64,000 bases of DNA from assembly GCA_937880075.1 (NCBI GenBank), contig CALFLM010000060.1, positions 1 through 64,000 of the forward strand, given 5' to 3'. Below are positions 8,552 to 18,170 of this stretch, piece by piece; position 1 is the stretch's first letter, and each line of letters opens with the position of its first letter. The position numbers were made by a program, and so were the translations under genes. The notes below the pieces were generated by a model, which made no database searches, was not told the DNA's origin, and saw only the letters and a program-made list of their open reading frames with translations. Origin of the DNA: an uncultured Romboutsia sp. Lineage in GTDB: Bacteria > Bacillota > Clostridia > Peptostreptococcales > Peptostreptococcaceae.

Positions 8552-9721
8552 ATGTTAAGATACTTAACTAGCGGAGAATCACATGGAAAAAGTTTAATAT
8601 CAGTATTAGATGGAATACCAGCTAATATTGAATTAAATATAGATGAAATAAACCATGAACTAGAAAAAAGACAATGTGGATATGGTCGTGGTGGACGAAT
8701 GAAAATAGAAAAAGATAAGATTAATATTTTAGGTGGTGTAAGAGGCAAAATAACATTAGGAGGACCTATATCTATAGAAATAGAAAACAAAGATTATAAA
8801 AATTGGATTCAATATATGAACCCTATGGAAGATATTGATTTTGAAACTAAAAAAGTAGATAAAGTAAGACCTGGACATGCTGATTTAGTAGGATGTCTAA
8901 AATATGATTTTGATGATGCTAGAAATGTACTTGAAAGATCAAGCGCAAGAGAAACGGCAAGTAAGGTAGCTATAGGTGCAATTTGCAAACAAGTTTTAAA
9001 AAATTTTAATATAGATTTTACTTCTCATGTTGTTCAAATTGGAAGTATAAAAGATCATAATAAATATGAATTTGATTATATAAAAGAAAATGTAGATAAA
9101 AGCCAAGTTAGATGTATAAATCAAGAAATAGAAAAAGAAATAATAAAAGAAATAGACAAGGTAAAATCTGAAGGAGATACTTTAGGTGGAGTTGTGGAAA
9201 TAAGAGTAAAAAACTTAATACCAGGACTAGGCTCATATACTCAATTTGATAAAAAAATAGATGGAGAATTAGCAATGCACTTAATGAGTGTACAAGCTAT
9301 AAAAGGTGTAGAGATCGGAATAGGGTTTGATGTTGCAAATAATTCAGGTTCTAATGTTATGGATGAAATATACTATAACAATGAAGAAGGAATAAAAAGA
9401 AAAACTAATCAACTAGGTGGAATTGAAGGTGGTATGACAACAGGTGAAGAGTTAGTCATAAGGTGTGCAATGAAGCCTATTCCAACACTTTATAAGCCAC
9501 TTAAGTCTATAAATGTAAATACATTAGAAAGCTATAGTGCTAGTATAGAGCGCTCAGATAACTGTGCTGTTCCGGCATGTAGTGTAGTTTGTGAAAATGT
9601 AGTGGCATTTGTTATATGCAAATATTTCCTAGATAAAATAGGTGGAGATAGTTTAAAGGATTTAAAATCAAATTATGAGTCATATATAAAAAGGTTAGGT
9701 GAAAGAGGTTGGAAAAGATAA
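8552..9721 (+). CDS. aroC: Chorismate synthase
   Basis: A 389-residue protein, normal length. It converts 5-enolpyruvylshikimate-3-phosphate to chorismate with reduced FMN, the last common step to aromatic amino acids. Signatures seen: GESHGKSLISVLDGIP at residues 7-22, CGYGRGGRMKIE near 45, RPGHADLVGCLKY near 107, and DDARNVLERSSARETASKVAIGA near 125. Start ATG 8552 follows AAAGGAGG. It is the first gene of aroC-aroB-aroA; its last 13 bases overlap aroB, suggesting translational coupling. No other shikimate-pathway gene is in the window. Confidence 0.97.
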   Translation: MLRYLTSGESHGKSLISVLDGIPANIELNIDEINHELEKRQCGYGRGGRMKIEKDKINILGGVRGKITLGGPISIEIENKDYKNWIQYMNPMEDIDFETKKVDKVRPGHADLVGCLKYDFDDARNVLERSSARETASKVAIGAICKQVLKNFNIDFTSHVVQIGSIKDHNKYEFDYIKENVDKSQVRCINQEIEKEIIKEIDKVKSEGDTLGGVVEIRVKNLIPGLGSYTQFDKKIDGELAMHLMSVQAIKGVEIGIGFDVANNSGSNVMDEIYYNNEEGIKRKTNQLGGIEGGMTTGEELVIRCAMKPIPTLYKPLKSINVNTLESYSASIERSDNCAVPACSVVCENVVAFVICKYFLDKIGGDSLKDLKSNYESYIKRLGERGWKR

Positions 9722-10851
9722 TAAATGATGTTTGTAATATAGTAATAGATAATAGTTATAATAACTTTACATCATCAGTTTATGAGTTTAATAATAAGAA
9801 TATTGAAAACTTATCTAAATTTAATATAAATGAAATATATGATGAAGTATTAATTATAAGTGATGATAATGTATATAATCATCAACGTGACAATTTTATA
9901 AATAATATAAAAGTAAAATTTGTATATGAATATATAATTCCAGCAGGAGAAAATTCGAAATCATTATCAGTATATGAAGATATAATTAAGTACTGCATAA
10001 AAATAAATTTATCTAGAAAATCACTAATAATAGCCTTAGGTGGTGGAGTAGTTGGTGATTTAGCTGGATTTGTATCATCTACATATATGAGAGGCATTGA
10101 TGTTTTTCAAGTACCAACAAGTCTATTATCACAAGTAGACTCATCTGTAGGGGGAAAAACAGGTATAAATATAGATAATTTTAAAAATATAATTGGGACT
10201 TTTTATCAACCTAAATTTACATATATAAATATAGATGCTTTAAAAACATTGCCATATAATGAGTTCATATCTGGAATGGCAGAAATTATAAAATATAGTA
10301 TAATATACGATTATGACTTTTTAGATTATCTGATAAATAATAGTGAAAGTATATTAAATAAAGATAATGAAACGCTACATTATGTGGTTAAGAAATGTAT
10401 AGAAATAAAAGCTGATATAGTTTCTAAAGATGAAAAAGAAGGTAATCTTAGAAAAATATTAAACTTTGGACATACATTTGGACATGGTGTTGAAAAGCTT
10501 TGTAAAATAAGTCATGGTGAAGCTGTAAGTGTTGGTATGAACATGGCGTTTAAATTGTCTCTAGAAAAAGGATATATAGATGAAAGTTATTATGATAAGT
10601 TTATAAAAGTATGCGATAAATTTAATTTACCTTTAAAGTTTAATATATCTTTAGATGAAGAAGATGAAATTACTGAAAAAGATAAAGATAAGATAAACAA
10701 AGAAATACTTGAAATAATGAAAAATGATAAAAAAAATAGTTTTGGAAAGGTTAATTTGATACTTCCAATAGATTTTGGAAAGGTTGAAATTATTGACAAT
10801 ATAGATGAAGATGAAATATTAAAGATAATAAAGGGGGCAAATAATGCTTAA
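9709..10851 (+). CDS. aroB: 3-dehydroquinate synthase
   Basis: A 380-residue protein that makes 3-dehydroquinate from DAHP with NAD+ and a divalent metal. Visible family stretches: ALGGGVVGDLAGFVSSTYMRGI near residue 105, QVPTSLLSQVDSSVGGKTGIN near 130, GMAEIIKY near 188, and the metal ligands in NFGHTFGHGVEKL and SHGEAVSVGM (about 250-270). The start used is TTG 9709 inside the end of aroC, with weak purine-rich sequence upstream; no better start was found before the conserved region, so the exact first residue is uncertain. It overlaps aroA by 8 bases. Confidence 0.95.
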   Translation: MEKIINDVCNIVIDNSYNNFTSSVYEFNNKNIENLSKFNINEIYDEVLIISDDNVYNHQRDNFINNIKVKFVYEYIIPAGENSKSLSVYEDIIKYCIKINLSRKSLIIALGGGVVGDLAGFVSSTYMRGIDVFQVPTSLLSQVDSSVGGKTGINIDNFKNIIGTFYQPKFTYINIDALKTLPYNEFISGMAEIIKYSIIYDYDFLDYLINNSESILNKDNETLHYVVKKCIEIKADIVSKDEKEGNLRKILNFGHTFGHGVEKLCKISHGEAVSVGMNMAFKLSLEKGYIDESYYDKFIKVCDKFNLPLKFNISLDEEDEITEKDKDKINKEILEIMKNDKKNSFGKVNLILPIDFGKVEIIDNIDEDEILKIIKGANNA

Positions 10852-12103
10852 AGGAAGTTTTGAACTTATAGGTGACAAGTCTATATCGCATAGAGCAGTA
10901 ATGTTTTCTTCTATATCTAAAGGACATAACAAAATAAGCAATTTCTTAATGGGAAAAGACTGTTTAAGCACAATATCTTGCTTTAGAAAAATGGGTGTAG
11001 ATATACAAATAGATGGTAAGGATGTATATGTTAAAGGTAATGGATTATATGGACTTCAAAGACCTGAAGGTATATTAGACGTAGGTAATTCAGGAACTAC
11101 AATGAGACTTATGATGGGTATAATAGCTGGAAATAAATTTGATGCAACTTTAATTGGAGATGATTCTATAGCTAAAAGACCGATGAAAAGAGTAACAGAT
11201 CCATTAAGAGTTATGGGATGTAATATAGAAGGAAAAGATGATGCTAACTATACGCCGATAAAAATATGTGGTGGAAATTTAAAAGCTATAAACTACCATA
11301 TGCCTGTTGCATCAGCTCAAGTAAAATCAGCCTTGATACTTGCAAGTCTTTATGCTAATGATACTAGCTTTATATATGAAAAGATAAAAAGTAGAAACCA
11401 TACAGAAATAATGCTAAAGTCATTTGGGGCAGATATAAATATAGAAAATTTAAAAATAAGTGTAAATCCAGTAGATGAGCTATTTAGTCAAGATATATAT
11501 GTACCAGGAGATATATCATCAGCAGCATTTATAATAGTTTCAGCGTTAATTAATAAAGGTTCAGAAGTAATTATAAAAAATGTAGGATTAAATGAAACTA
11601 GAACTGGTATAATAGATGTAGTTAAAAATATGAATGGCAATATTGAAATAATAAATGAAAGGTTAGTTGGTGGAGAATTAGTAGGTGACTTATTAGTTAG
11701 ATATACACCAAATTTATGTGCAACTACAATAGATAAGGATATAATTCCAAGACTTATAGATGAAATTCCAGTAATAGCGGTACTTGCTACACAAGCTGAA
11801 GGTACTACTATAATAAAGGATGCACATGAGCTTAAAGTAAAAGAAAGTAACAGAATAAAGGCGATGGTAGATAACTTAAAAGTATTAGGTGCGGATATAA
11901 AAGAATTAGAAGATGGTATGATAATAAAAGGAAAAACTAAATTAAATGGTGGAAAAATAAAGACATTCAAAGACCATAGAATAGCAATGGCATTTTCTAC
12001 TTTAAATTTAATATCTGACGAAAAAATAAAATTAGATGATGAAGATTGTATAAATGTATCATTCCCAGGGTATTTTGATCTTATAAAAAGTTTAACAAAA
12101 TAA
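10844..12103 (+). CDS. aroA: 5-enolpyruvylshikimate-3-phosphate synthase
   Basis: A 419-residue protein that joins phosphoenolpyruvate to shikimate-3-phosphate. Conserved stretches: GDKSISHRAVMF at residues 10-21, DVGNSGTTMRLMMG near 80, SIAKRPMKRVTDPL near 108, SAQVKSALILASLYA near 150, and KESNRIKAM plus FKDHRIAMAFS near the C-terminus. The binding site AAGGGGGC lies inside the end of aroB and the ATG overlaps it, so the two are translationally coupled. The protein begins very close to the conserved GDKSISHR motif, a short N-terminus but acceptable for the family. Confidence 0.96.
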   Translation: MLKGSFELIGDKSISHRAVMFSSISKGHNKISNFLMGKDCLSTISCFRKMGVDIQIDGKDVYVKGNGLYGLQRPEGILDVGNSGTTMRLMMGIIAGNKFDATLIGDDSIAKRPMKRVTDPLRVMGCNIEGKDDANYTPIKICGGNLKAINYHMPVASAQVKSALILASLYANDTSFIYEKIKSRNHTEIMLKSFGADINIENLKISVNPVDELFSQDIYVPGDISSAAFIIVSALINKGSEVIIKNVGLNETRTGIIDVVKNMNGNIEIINERLVGGELVGDLLVRYTPNLCATTIDKDIIPRLIDEIPVIAVLATQAEGTTIIKDAHELKVKESNRIKAMVDNLKVLGADIKELEDGMIIKGKTKLNGGKIKTFKDHRIAMAFSTLNLISDEKIKLDDEDCINVSFPGYFDLIKSLTK

Positions 12104-12204
12104 TACTAGATTACAAAATATATAAAGTATAAAAACAAATTAAAGTTAACAAAATAGTATAAGAGGGTTTTTGATAAGATCATTGAATTATCAAGAATGT
12201 ATCG

Positions 12205-12247
12205 ATGATTTTATTAGCTAAAAAGCTAATAAAATCATTTGATTTAT
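12205..12247 (+). terminator. Probable terminator of the aro operon
   Basis: A perfect 15-bp inverted repeat (12205-12219 and 12224-12238) around an AAAA loop, followed by TTGATTTATT. The T-tract is weak, so it could also be a leader structure of pduL, which starts 66 bp later. Confidence 0.55.
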
Positions 12248-12303
12248 TGTTAAATATTATATATAATGTATCATGTATACAAAAGAATTAGGAGGAATTT
12301 AAG

Positions 12304-12873
12304 ATGAAATTACCAATAGCATTATCTAATAGACACGTTCACTTAAGTCAAGCGGACATAGAAACTTTATTTGGTGCAGGACATGAGTTAACTCATTTCA
12401 AGCCATTATCTCAACCGGGACAATATGCTTGTGAAGAAAAGGTTGATTTAGTAGGACCTAAAGGTACTATAAAAGGAGTTAGAGTTTTAGGACCAGCTAG
12501 ACCTAGTACACAAGTTGAAATATCTTTAGCTGATGGATTTGCTTTAGGAATAAAAGCTCCAATAAAAGAATCTGGTGATATAGCAGGAACTCCAGGCGTT
12601 AAATTAGTAGGGCCAGCAGGAGAAGTAGAATTATCAGAAGGTGTTATAGTTGCTTCTAGACATATACATATGAGCTTAGAAGATGCAGCTAGATTTGGTG
12701 TAACTGATAAGCAAATAGTAAAAGTTAGAACTTTTGGACCAAGAGCAGTAGTATTTGAAAATGTATTAGTAAGAGCTAATGCTAACTTTGCACTAGAAAT
12801 GCACGTAGACGTTGAAGAAGGAAATGCTGCAGGTGTTAGAAATGGTGAAGAAGTAGAATTAATAGCTGAATAA
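12304..12873 (+). CDS. pduL: Phosphate propanoyltransferase (PduL type)
   Basis: A 189-residue PduL-family enzyme that interconverts acyl-CoA and acyl-phosphate, here most likely acting as the acetyl/propionyl-phosphate forming enzyme of fermentation. Two beta-barrel repeats are seen, with zinc-ligand motifs SNRHVHLS (residues 8-15), SRHIHMS (about 119-125) and MHVDVEEGNA (about 158). The protein starts directly at the domain, without the N-terminal extension that targets PduL to microcompartments, and no shell genes are near, so it is probably a free cytoplasmic enzyme. It has AGGAGG upstream, and a terminator closes it as a single-gene unit. Confidence 0.93.
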   Translation: MKLPIALSNRHVHLSQADIETLFGAGHELTHFKPLSQPGQYACEEKVDLVGPKGTIKGVRVLGPARPSTQVEISLADGFALGIKAPIKESGDIAGTPGVKLVGPAGEVELSEGVIVASRHIHMSLEDAARFGVTDKQIVKVRTFGPRAVVFENVLVRANANFALEMHVDVEEGNAAGVRNGEEVELIAE

Positions 12874-12883
12874 TTATATATAA

Positions 12884-12918
12884 AATAACGGATTTTTTTA
12901 ATCCGTTATTTTATTTTT
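12884..12918. terminator. Terminator between convergent pduL and hxlR-type gene
   Basis: AATAACGGATT / AATCCGTTATT stem with a T loop and TTATTTTT tail; the complementary strand also has an A/T-rich tail, so it may work in both directions. Confidence 0.85.
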
Positions 12919-13273
12919 AAATATTTTTTTCATACTCAATTCCGTAATCATACATTTGTTCAAGTAGAGGTATCATTTTTTGCCCCATATCAGTTAAGCT
13001 ATATTCAACTTTAGGTGGAACTACGGGAAAAACTTCTCTATGTATAAGTCCATCTTCTTCTAAACTTCTAAGTTGATTAGTTAGCATTTTTTGTGTAATA
13101 TCTGGCAATTTTCTTTTTATCTCGCTGAATCTAAGACTTCCACTACTTAAATACCAAAGGATTAGTATTTTCCATTTACCAGATACTAATCTGTGAAATA
13201 AAGTCATAGGGCATGTTTCATACTTTAAACAACGGTTTGACATATGACATTTACTATGAGAATTTAAGCTCAT
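12917..13273 (-). CDS. HxlR family winged-helix transcriptional regulator
   Basis: A 118-residue DNA-binding protein of the HxlR (DUF24) family. The core CPMTLFHRLVSGKWKILILWYLSSGSLRFSEIKRKLP is followed by the recognition helix region ITQKMLTNQLRSLEEDGLIHR and a wing with VEYSLTDMG. Members often sense electrophiles or redox state by an N-terminal cysteine; here Cys at about residues 9, 15 and 21 are candidates. I choose ATG 13273: an upstream GTG at 13288 is followed immediately by AGGTG, which is the binding site for the 13273 start. It is divergent from deoC and convergent with pduL; its target is unknown. Confidence 0.9.
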   Translation of the reverse strand: MSLNSHSKCHMSNRCLKYETCPMTLFHRLVSGKWKILILWYLSSGSLRFSEIKRKLPDITQKMLTNQLRSLEEDGLIHREVFPVVPPKVEYSLTDMGQKMIPLLEQMYDYGIEYEKNI

Positions 13274-13309
13274 ATGTAAGCACCTCACATTTTTATTTTA
13301 TAAAGCTAG

Positions 13310-13368
13310 TATATCATAAATATGATATATAACAATATACATAGTATACAAAAATATACTATGTATAT
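13310..13368. promoter_or_regulatory. Paired palindromes upstream of hxlR-type gene (operator candidate)
   Basis: TATATCATA-AA-TATGATATA (13310-13329) and a second perfect 14-bp inverted repeat (13335-13348 and 13355-13368, loop CAAAAA) lie 37-95 bp upstream of the regulator's start. HxlR regulators bind inverted repeats as dimers and often control themselves, so this is a reasonable autoregulatory operator. The AT-rich composition makes short palindromes common, but a 14-bp perfect one is less expected. The rest of the gap to deoC shows no further gene. Confidence 0.5.
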
Positions 13369-13573
13369 TTTAAGTATCTACATATAAAAAAAGTGCCTAC
13401 TTGTTATATTTGAATCAAGAATATATTATTAGGTTGTAAATTATAGTAAATAATATGTTATTTTCTTGTTAATTATAAATAATGCTATAAAAAATAAGTT
13501 TATACAAATCACATAATATGATAACATAATATGTAAGTATATAACGAAAAAATAGTAAAAAGGAGAATTTGTA

Positions 13574-14248
13574 ATGAACAGAAAAATAGCTAATATGATA
13601 GATCATACAATATTAAAAGCTACAACAACTAAAGAAGATGTAGTTAAGTTATGTAATGAAGCAAAGGAATATGGATTTTTCTCGGTTTGTATAAATCCGG
13701 CAAATATAGAATTAGCAAAAGAAGAATTAAAAGGAAGCAATGTTAAAGTATGTACAGTTATAGGCTTCCCTCTAGGAGCAAATACTTCAACTGTTAAAGC
13801 TTTTGAAACTAAAGATGCAATAGCTAAAGGTGCAGATGAAGTAGATATGGTTATAAACATAGGTGCTTTAAAAGATAAAAACTATGAATTAGTATATGAA
13901 GATATAAAAGCAGTAGTAGATGCAGCAAACAAAGAAGCTTTAGTAAAAGTTATAATAGAAACTTGTTATTTAACTGATGAAGAAAAGAAAATAGCTTGTG
14001 AACTTGCTGTTAAAGCAGGAACTGATTACGTAAAAACTTCTACAGGGTTTGGAACAGGTGGATCAACACCAGTTGATATAAAACTTATGAGAGAAACTGT
14101 AGGAGATAATATTGGTGTAAAGGCATCTGGCGGTGTTAGATGTGAAGAAGATGCAGTTAAAGTAATAGATGCTGGAGCTACTAGAATAGGTGCGAGTGCT
14201 TCAATTGCTATAGTATGTGGAGAAAATTCATCTAAAAGTGATTATTAA
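13574..14248 (+). CDS. deoC: Deoxyribose-phosphate aldolase
   Basis: A 224-residue class I aldolase that splits 2-deoxyribose-5-phosphate into acetaldehyde and glyceraldehyde-3-phosphate in nucleoside salvage. Key stretches: MIDHTILKATTTKEDV at the start, VIGFPLGANT near residue 62, EVDMVINIGALK near 90, KVIIETCYL near 125, the Schiff-base lysine in DYVKTSTGFG near 155, and GVKASGGVR near 185. No other deo genes (deoB, deoD, pdp) are adjacent, so it is a single-gene unit. It has AAAGGAG upstream. Confidence 0.96.
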   Translation: MNRKIANMIDHTILKATTTKEDVVKLCNEAKEYGFFSVCINPANIELAKEELKGSNVKVCTVIGFPLGANTSTVKAFETKDAIAKGADEVDMVINIGALKDKNYELVYEDIKAVVDAANKEALVKVIIETCYLTDEEKKIACELAVKAGTDYVKTSTGFGTGGSTPVDIKLMRETVGDNIGVKASGGVRCEEDAVKVIDAGATRIGASASIAIVCGENSSKSDY

Positions 14249-14370
14249 TACTCAATAAAAATTTAATGCTTAAGTAATACTTTTATGGGTATTTAAAATA
14301 TATATAAAAAACAATTAAAACATAAAATAAATAGTAAAATTAAATTAGTTTATAATATTATTTATACTTA

Positions 14371-14416
14371 GAATAAAGAAGGAATCTATAAAAATTTATA
14401 GAATACCTTCTTTATT
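14371..14416 (+). terminator. Hairpin after deoC, probable terminator
   Basis: AATAAAGAAGG...CTATAAA pairs with TTTATAG...CCTTCTTTATT, with a small internal bulge. It lies 125 bp after deoC and has only a weak T-tail, so deoC termination here is likely but not certain. Confidence 0.6.
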
Positions 14417-14528
14417 ATGTAAATTATAACATAATATTTATATGTATATAATTGTATTAAATTACATATTTTAACCAAGGATTTAATACTTAGACTACAT
14501 AGGAGTAATATTAAGGAGGATACATATC

Positions 14529-17500
14529 ATGGCTAAATTCATGAAAACTGTTGATGGAAATACAGCGGCTTCACACGTTGCCTACGCATTTACTGATGTG
14601 GCAGCTATATTCCCAATAACACCATCATCTACAATGGCAGAAGTAGTTGATGAATGGGCAGCTCAAGGAAAGAAAAATATATTCGGACAAAAAGTTAATG
14701 TTGTAGAAATGCAATCAGAAGCTGGAGCTGCTGGAGCATTCCACGGTTCATTACAAGCGGGTGCTTTAACTACAACATTTACTGCATCTCAAGGTTTATT
14801 ATTAATGTTACCTAACATGTATAAGGTTGCTGGGGGATTACTTCCAGGAGTATTCCACGTAAGTGCTCGTGCTCTTGCTACTTCAGCATTATCTATATTT
14901 GGTGACCATCAAGATGTTATGGCAGCAAGACAAACTGGATGTGTACTATTAGCTTCAGGATCAGTTCAAGAAGTTGCAGATATAGCACCAGTTGCACACT
15001 TAGCTGCAATAGAAGGTAAACTACCTTTTATACATTTCTTTGATGGATTCAGAACATCACATGAAATACAAAAAGTTGAATTATTAGAATATAGTGACTA
15101 TGCGTCATTATTAAACATGGAAGCTGTTAAAGCATTTAGAGATAGTGCTTTATCTCCAAATCACCCAGTAACTCGTGGTACAGCTCAAAATGATGATATA
15201 TACTTCCAAACAAGAGAAGCATCAAATAAATACTACAATAATATAGTAGGTGTAGTAGAGAAATACATGGCTAAAATGTCTGAATTAACAGGAAGAAAGC
15301 ATGGATTATTCAACTACTACGGAGATGAAAATGCAAAGAATATAATAGTAGCTATGGGTTCTGTTACAGAAACTATAGAAGAAACTATAGATTATTTAAA
15401 TGCTAAAGGTGGAAGCTATGGTTTAGTTAAAGTTCATTTATACAGACCATTCTCTAATAAGCACTTATTAGAAGCTATACCAACTTCAGTTGAAAGAATA
15501 TGTGTACTTGATAGAACTAAGGAACCAGGTTCAACAGGTGAACCATTATACTTAGATGTACGTAATGCATTCTTCGATGCAGAAAATGCACCAATGATAA
15601 TAGGTGGAAGATACGGATTAGGTTCAAAAGATGTTACTCCTACAGACATAAAAACTGTATTTGATAACTTAACATCAGAAAAGCCTAAGAACAACTTCAC
15701 ATTAGGTATAGTAGATGATGTTACAAATACTTCATTAGAAACATCTGAATCAATAAAAATAGCTTACCCAGGTACTGTAAGATGTAAGTTCTGGGGATTA
15801 GGATCTGATGGTACAGTTGGAGCTAATAAGCAAGCTATAAAAATAATAGGAGATAACACAGATAAGTATGCTCAAGCTTACTTTGCATATGATTCTAAAA
15901 AATCTGGTGGTATAACAATGTCTCACTTAAGATTTGGAGATGATCCTATAAGATCAACTTACTTAATAGATGAAGCTGATTACATAGCTTGTCATAACCA
16001 ATCATATGTTAACCAATATGATTTATTAAAGGGACTTAAGAATGAGGGAGTATTCGTACTTAACACTATATGGTCTCAAGAAGAATTAGAACAAAACTTA
16101 CCAGCTAAGATGAAGAAATTTATAGCTGATAACAATATAAACTTCTATACTGTAAATGCTACTAAGATAGCTCAAGAAATAGGTCTTGGAAACAGAATAA
16201 ACATGATAATGCAATCTGCATTCTTCAAGTTAGCTGCAATAATACCTGAAACTGAAGCTGTAGAATACTTAAAAGATTCTATAAAGAAAGCTTACGGTAA
16301 AAAAGGTGAAAAAGTTGTTAACATGAACTTTGAAGCTGTTGAAGCAGGATTAAACGCTTTAGTTAAAATAGATGTTCCTGCTAGCTGGTCTAATGCTCAA
16401 GAGTTAGAAATGGCAGTAGATTCAGACGAACCAGATTTCATAAAGAATATATTAAGACCAATAAATGCACAAGAGGGTAATAGCTTACCAGTAAGTACAT
16501 TTAATGGAATGGAAGATGGTACATTCCCAGCTGGTACTGCAGCATATGAAAAACGTGGAGTAGGTGTTAATGTTCCAGAATGGATAACTGACAACTGTAT
16601 CCAATGTAACCAATGTGCATATGTATGTCCTCATGCATGTATAAGACCAGTTTTAGTAAATGAAGAAGAAGTAGCTAATGCTCCAGAAAACTTCAATACT
16701 AAGAAGGCTATAGGTAAAGGATTTGAAGGATTACAATACAGAATCCAAGTAAGTCCAATGGACTGTACAGGATGTGGAAACTGTGCTGATATATGTCCAG
16801 CTAAGACAAAAGCTTTAGTTATGAAACCTCTTGATACTCAAGAAGTAGAAGTAGAAAACTGGGCATTTGCAGCTGATACTGCTAAAGTTGCTCCTAAAGG
16901 AGATATAATGGCACCAACTACAGTTAAGGGAAGTCAATTTAGACAACCTCTTATAGAATTCTCAGGAGCTTGTGCAGGATGTGGAGAAACTCCATACATC
17001 AAGTTAGTTACTCAATTATTTGGAGATAGAATGATGATAGCAAATGCTACAGGATGTTCTTCTATATGGGGAGGATCTGCTCCATCAACTCCATACACAG
17101 TTAACCATGAAGGTAAAGGTCCATCTTGGGCAAATTCACTATTCGAAGACAATGCTGAATTCGGATACGGAATGATGCTTGGTGTTAATCAAATGAGAGA
17201 TAAAATAGCTGAAAGTATGCAAACTTTATTAACTATGGATATATGCGAATGTGGTAAAGCTGCATTTACATCATGGTTAGAATCAAGAGAAGATGGTGAA
17301 GCTTCTAAAGCTGCTAGTGAAAAGGTACTAGAAGTATTAGCTGGATCATGCTCTTGTGAAGATGCAGAAGTTAAAGCATTATTAGATGAAATAGAATCAA
17401 GAAAAGACTACTTAGTTAAGAGATCTCAGTGGATACTTGGAGGAGATGGATGGGCTTATGACATCGGTTACGGTGGATTAGATCACGTTCTTGCTTCAGG

Positions 17501-18071
17501 CGAAAATATAAATGTTCTTGTATTTGATACAGAAATATATTCAAATACAGGAGGTCAAGCTTCTAAGTCAACTCCAGTTGCTGCAATGGCTAAATTTGCT
17601 GCTGCTGGTAAGAGATCTAAGAAGAAAGACTTAGGTATGATGGCTATGAGTTACGGAAATGTATATGTTGCTCAAGTTGGTATGGGTGCTGATAAGAATC
17701 AATTAATGAAGGCTATAATAGAAGCTGAAAAGTATGATGGACCATCATTAATAATAGCTTACTCTCCATGTATATCTCACGGAATAAAAGAAGGTATGGG
17801 AAGAGCTCAAGCTAATATAGAACAAGCTGTTAAAGCTGGATACTGGCATTTATACAGATATAACCCACAATTAAAAGTTGAAGGAAAGAATCCTTTCACT
17901 TTAGATTCTAAAGAACCAACTGAAAGTTTCAGAGAGTTCTTAATGGGTCAAGTAAGATATGCTGCTATAGCTAAGCAATACCCAGATGTAGCTGAAGAAT
18001 TATTCAATATGGCTGAAGAAAATGCTAAAGAAAGATACAATAACTATAAGAGATTAGCTGAGAACTTCTAA
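14529..18071 (+). CDS. nifJ: Pyruvate:ferredoxin (flavodoxin) oxidoreductase
   Basis: A 1180-residue homodimer-type PFOR with all domains fused. It oxidises pyruvate with CoA to acetyl-CoA, CO2 and reduced ferredoxin, the central step of clostridial fermentation. Seen in order: pyruvate-binding domain (GITPSST-like AIFPITPSSTMAE near residue 30), gamma domain (about 425-610), two 4Fe-4S sites (CIQCNQCAYVCPHAC near 688, CTGCGNCADICPAK near 745), and the thiamine diphosphate domain (CAGCGETPY near 814, GGDGWAYDIGYGG near 970, DTEIYSNTGGQ near 995). It uses more C-ending codons (TTC, AAC, TAC) than neighbours, as highly expressed genes do. Strong AAGGAGG site. Confidence 0.98.
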   Translation: MAKFMKTVDGNTAASHVAYAFTDVAAIFPITPSSTMAEVVDEWAAQGKKNIFGQKVNVVEMQSEAGAAGAFHGSLQAGALTTTFTASQGLLLMLPNMYKVAGGLLPGVFHVSARALATSALSIFGDHQDVMAARQTGCVLLASGSVQEVADIAPVAHLAAIEGKLPFIHFFDGFRTSHEIQKVELLEYSDYASLLNMEAVKAFRDSALSPNHPVTRGTAQNDDIYFQTREASNKYYNNIVGVVEKYMAKMSELTGRKHGLFNYYGDENAKNIIVAMGSVTETIEETIDYLNAKGGSYGLVKVHLYRPFSNKHLLEAIPTSVERICVLDRTKEPGSTGEPLYLDVRNAFFDAENAPMIIGGRYGLGSKDVTPTDIKTVFDNLTSEKPKNNFTLGIVDDVTNTSLETSESIKIAYPGTVRCKFWGLGSDGTVGANKQAIKIIGDNTDKYAQAYFAYDSKKSGGITMSHLRFGDDPIRSTYLIDEADYIACHNQSYVNQYDLLKGLKNEGVFVLNTIWSQEELEQNLPAKMKKFIADNNINFYTVNATKIAQEIGLGNRINMIMQSAFFKLAAIIPETEAVEYLKDSIKKAYGKKGEKVVNMNFEAVEAGLNALVKIDVPASWSNAQELEMAVDSDEPDFIKNILRPINAQEGNSLPVSTFNGMEDGTFPAGTAAYEKRGVGVNVPEWITDNCIQCNQCAYVCPHACIRPVLVNEEEVANAPENFNTKKAIGKGFEGLQYRIQVSPMDCTGCGNCADICPAKTKALVMKPLDTQEVEVENWAFAADTAKVAPKGDIMAPTTVKGSQFRQPLIEFSGACAGCGETPYIKLVTQLFGDRMMIANATGCSSIWGGSAPSTPYTVNHEGKGPSWANSLFEDNAEFGYGMMLGVNQMRDKIAESMQTLLTMDICECGKAAFTSWLESREDGEASKAASEKVLEVLAGSCSCEDAEVKALLDEIESRKDYLVKRSQWILGGDGWAYDIGYGGLDHVLASGENINVLVFDTEIYSNTGGQASKSTPVAAMAKFAAAGKRSKKKDLGMMAMSYGNVYVAQVGMGADKNQLMKAIIEAEKYDGPSLIIAYSPCISHGIKEGMGRAQANIEQAVKAGYWHLYRYNPQLKVEGKNPFTLDSKEPTESFREFLMGQVRYAAIAKQYPDVAEELFNMAEENAKERYNNYKRLAENF

Positions 18072-18091
18072 TTGTAATATAGTTTAAAAAT

Positions 18092-18122
18092 AAAGGATGG
18101 ACAAATTTTGTCCATCCTTTTG
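18092..18122 (+). terminator. Terminator of nifJ
   Basis: AAAGGATGGACAAA pairs with its exact complement TTTGTCCATCCTTT, closing over a tight loop, followed by T-rich sequence. Confidence 0.9.
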
Positions 18123-18170
18123 TTGTAAATATGATAAAATATAATTATTAATAATATTTGGAGGTGTTAA

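Noticed and set aside
11488..11970. A 160-codon open frame on the - strand inside aroA
   Set aside because: It is entirely inside aroA, has no ribosome binding site, and its protein is S/I/F-rich, as expected from the complement of AT-rich coding DNA.
12104..12303. T-box or riboswitch before pduL
   Set aside because: A long hairpin is present but no T-box consensus (AGGGTGG-type) or known riboswitch core could be recognised; a terminator of the aro operon is simpler.
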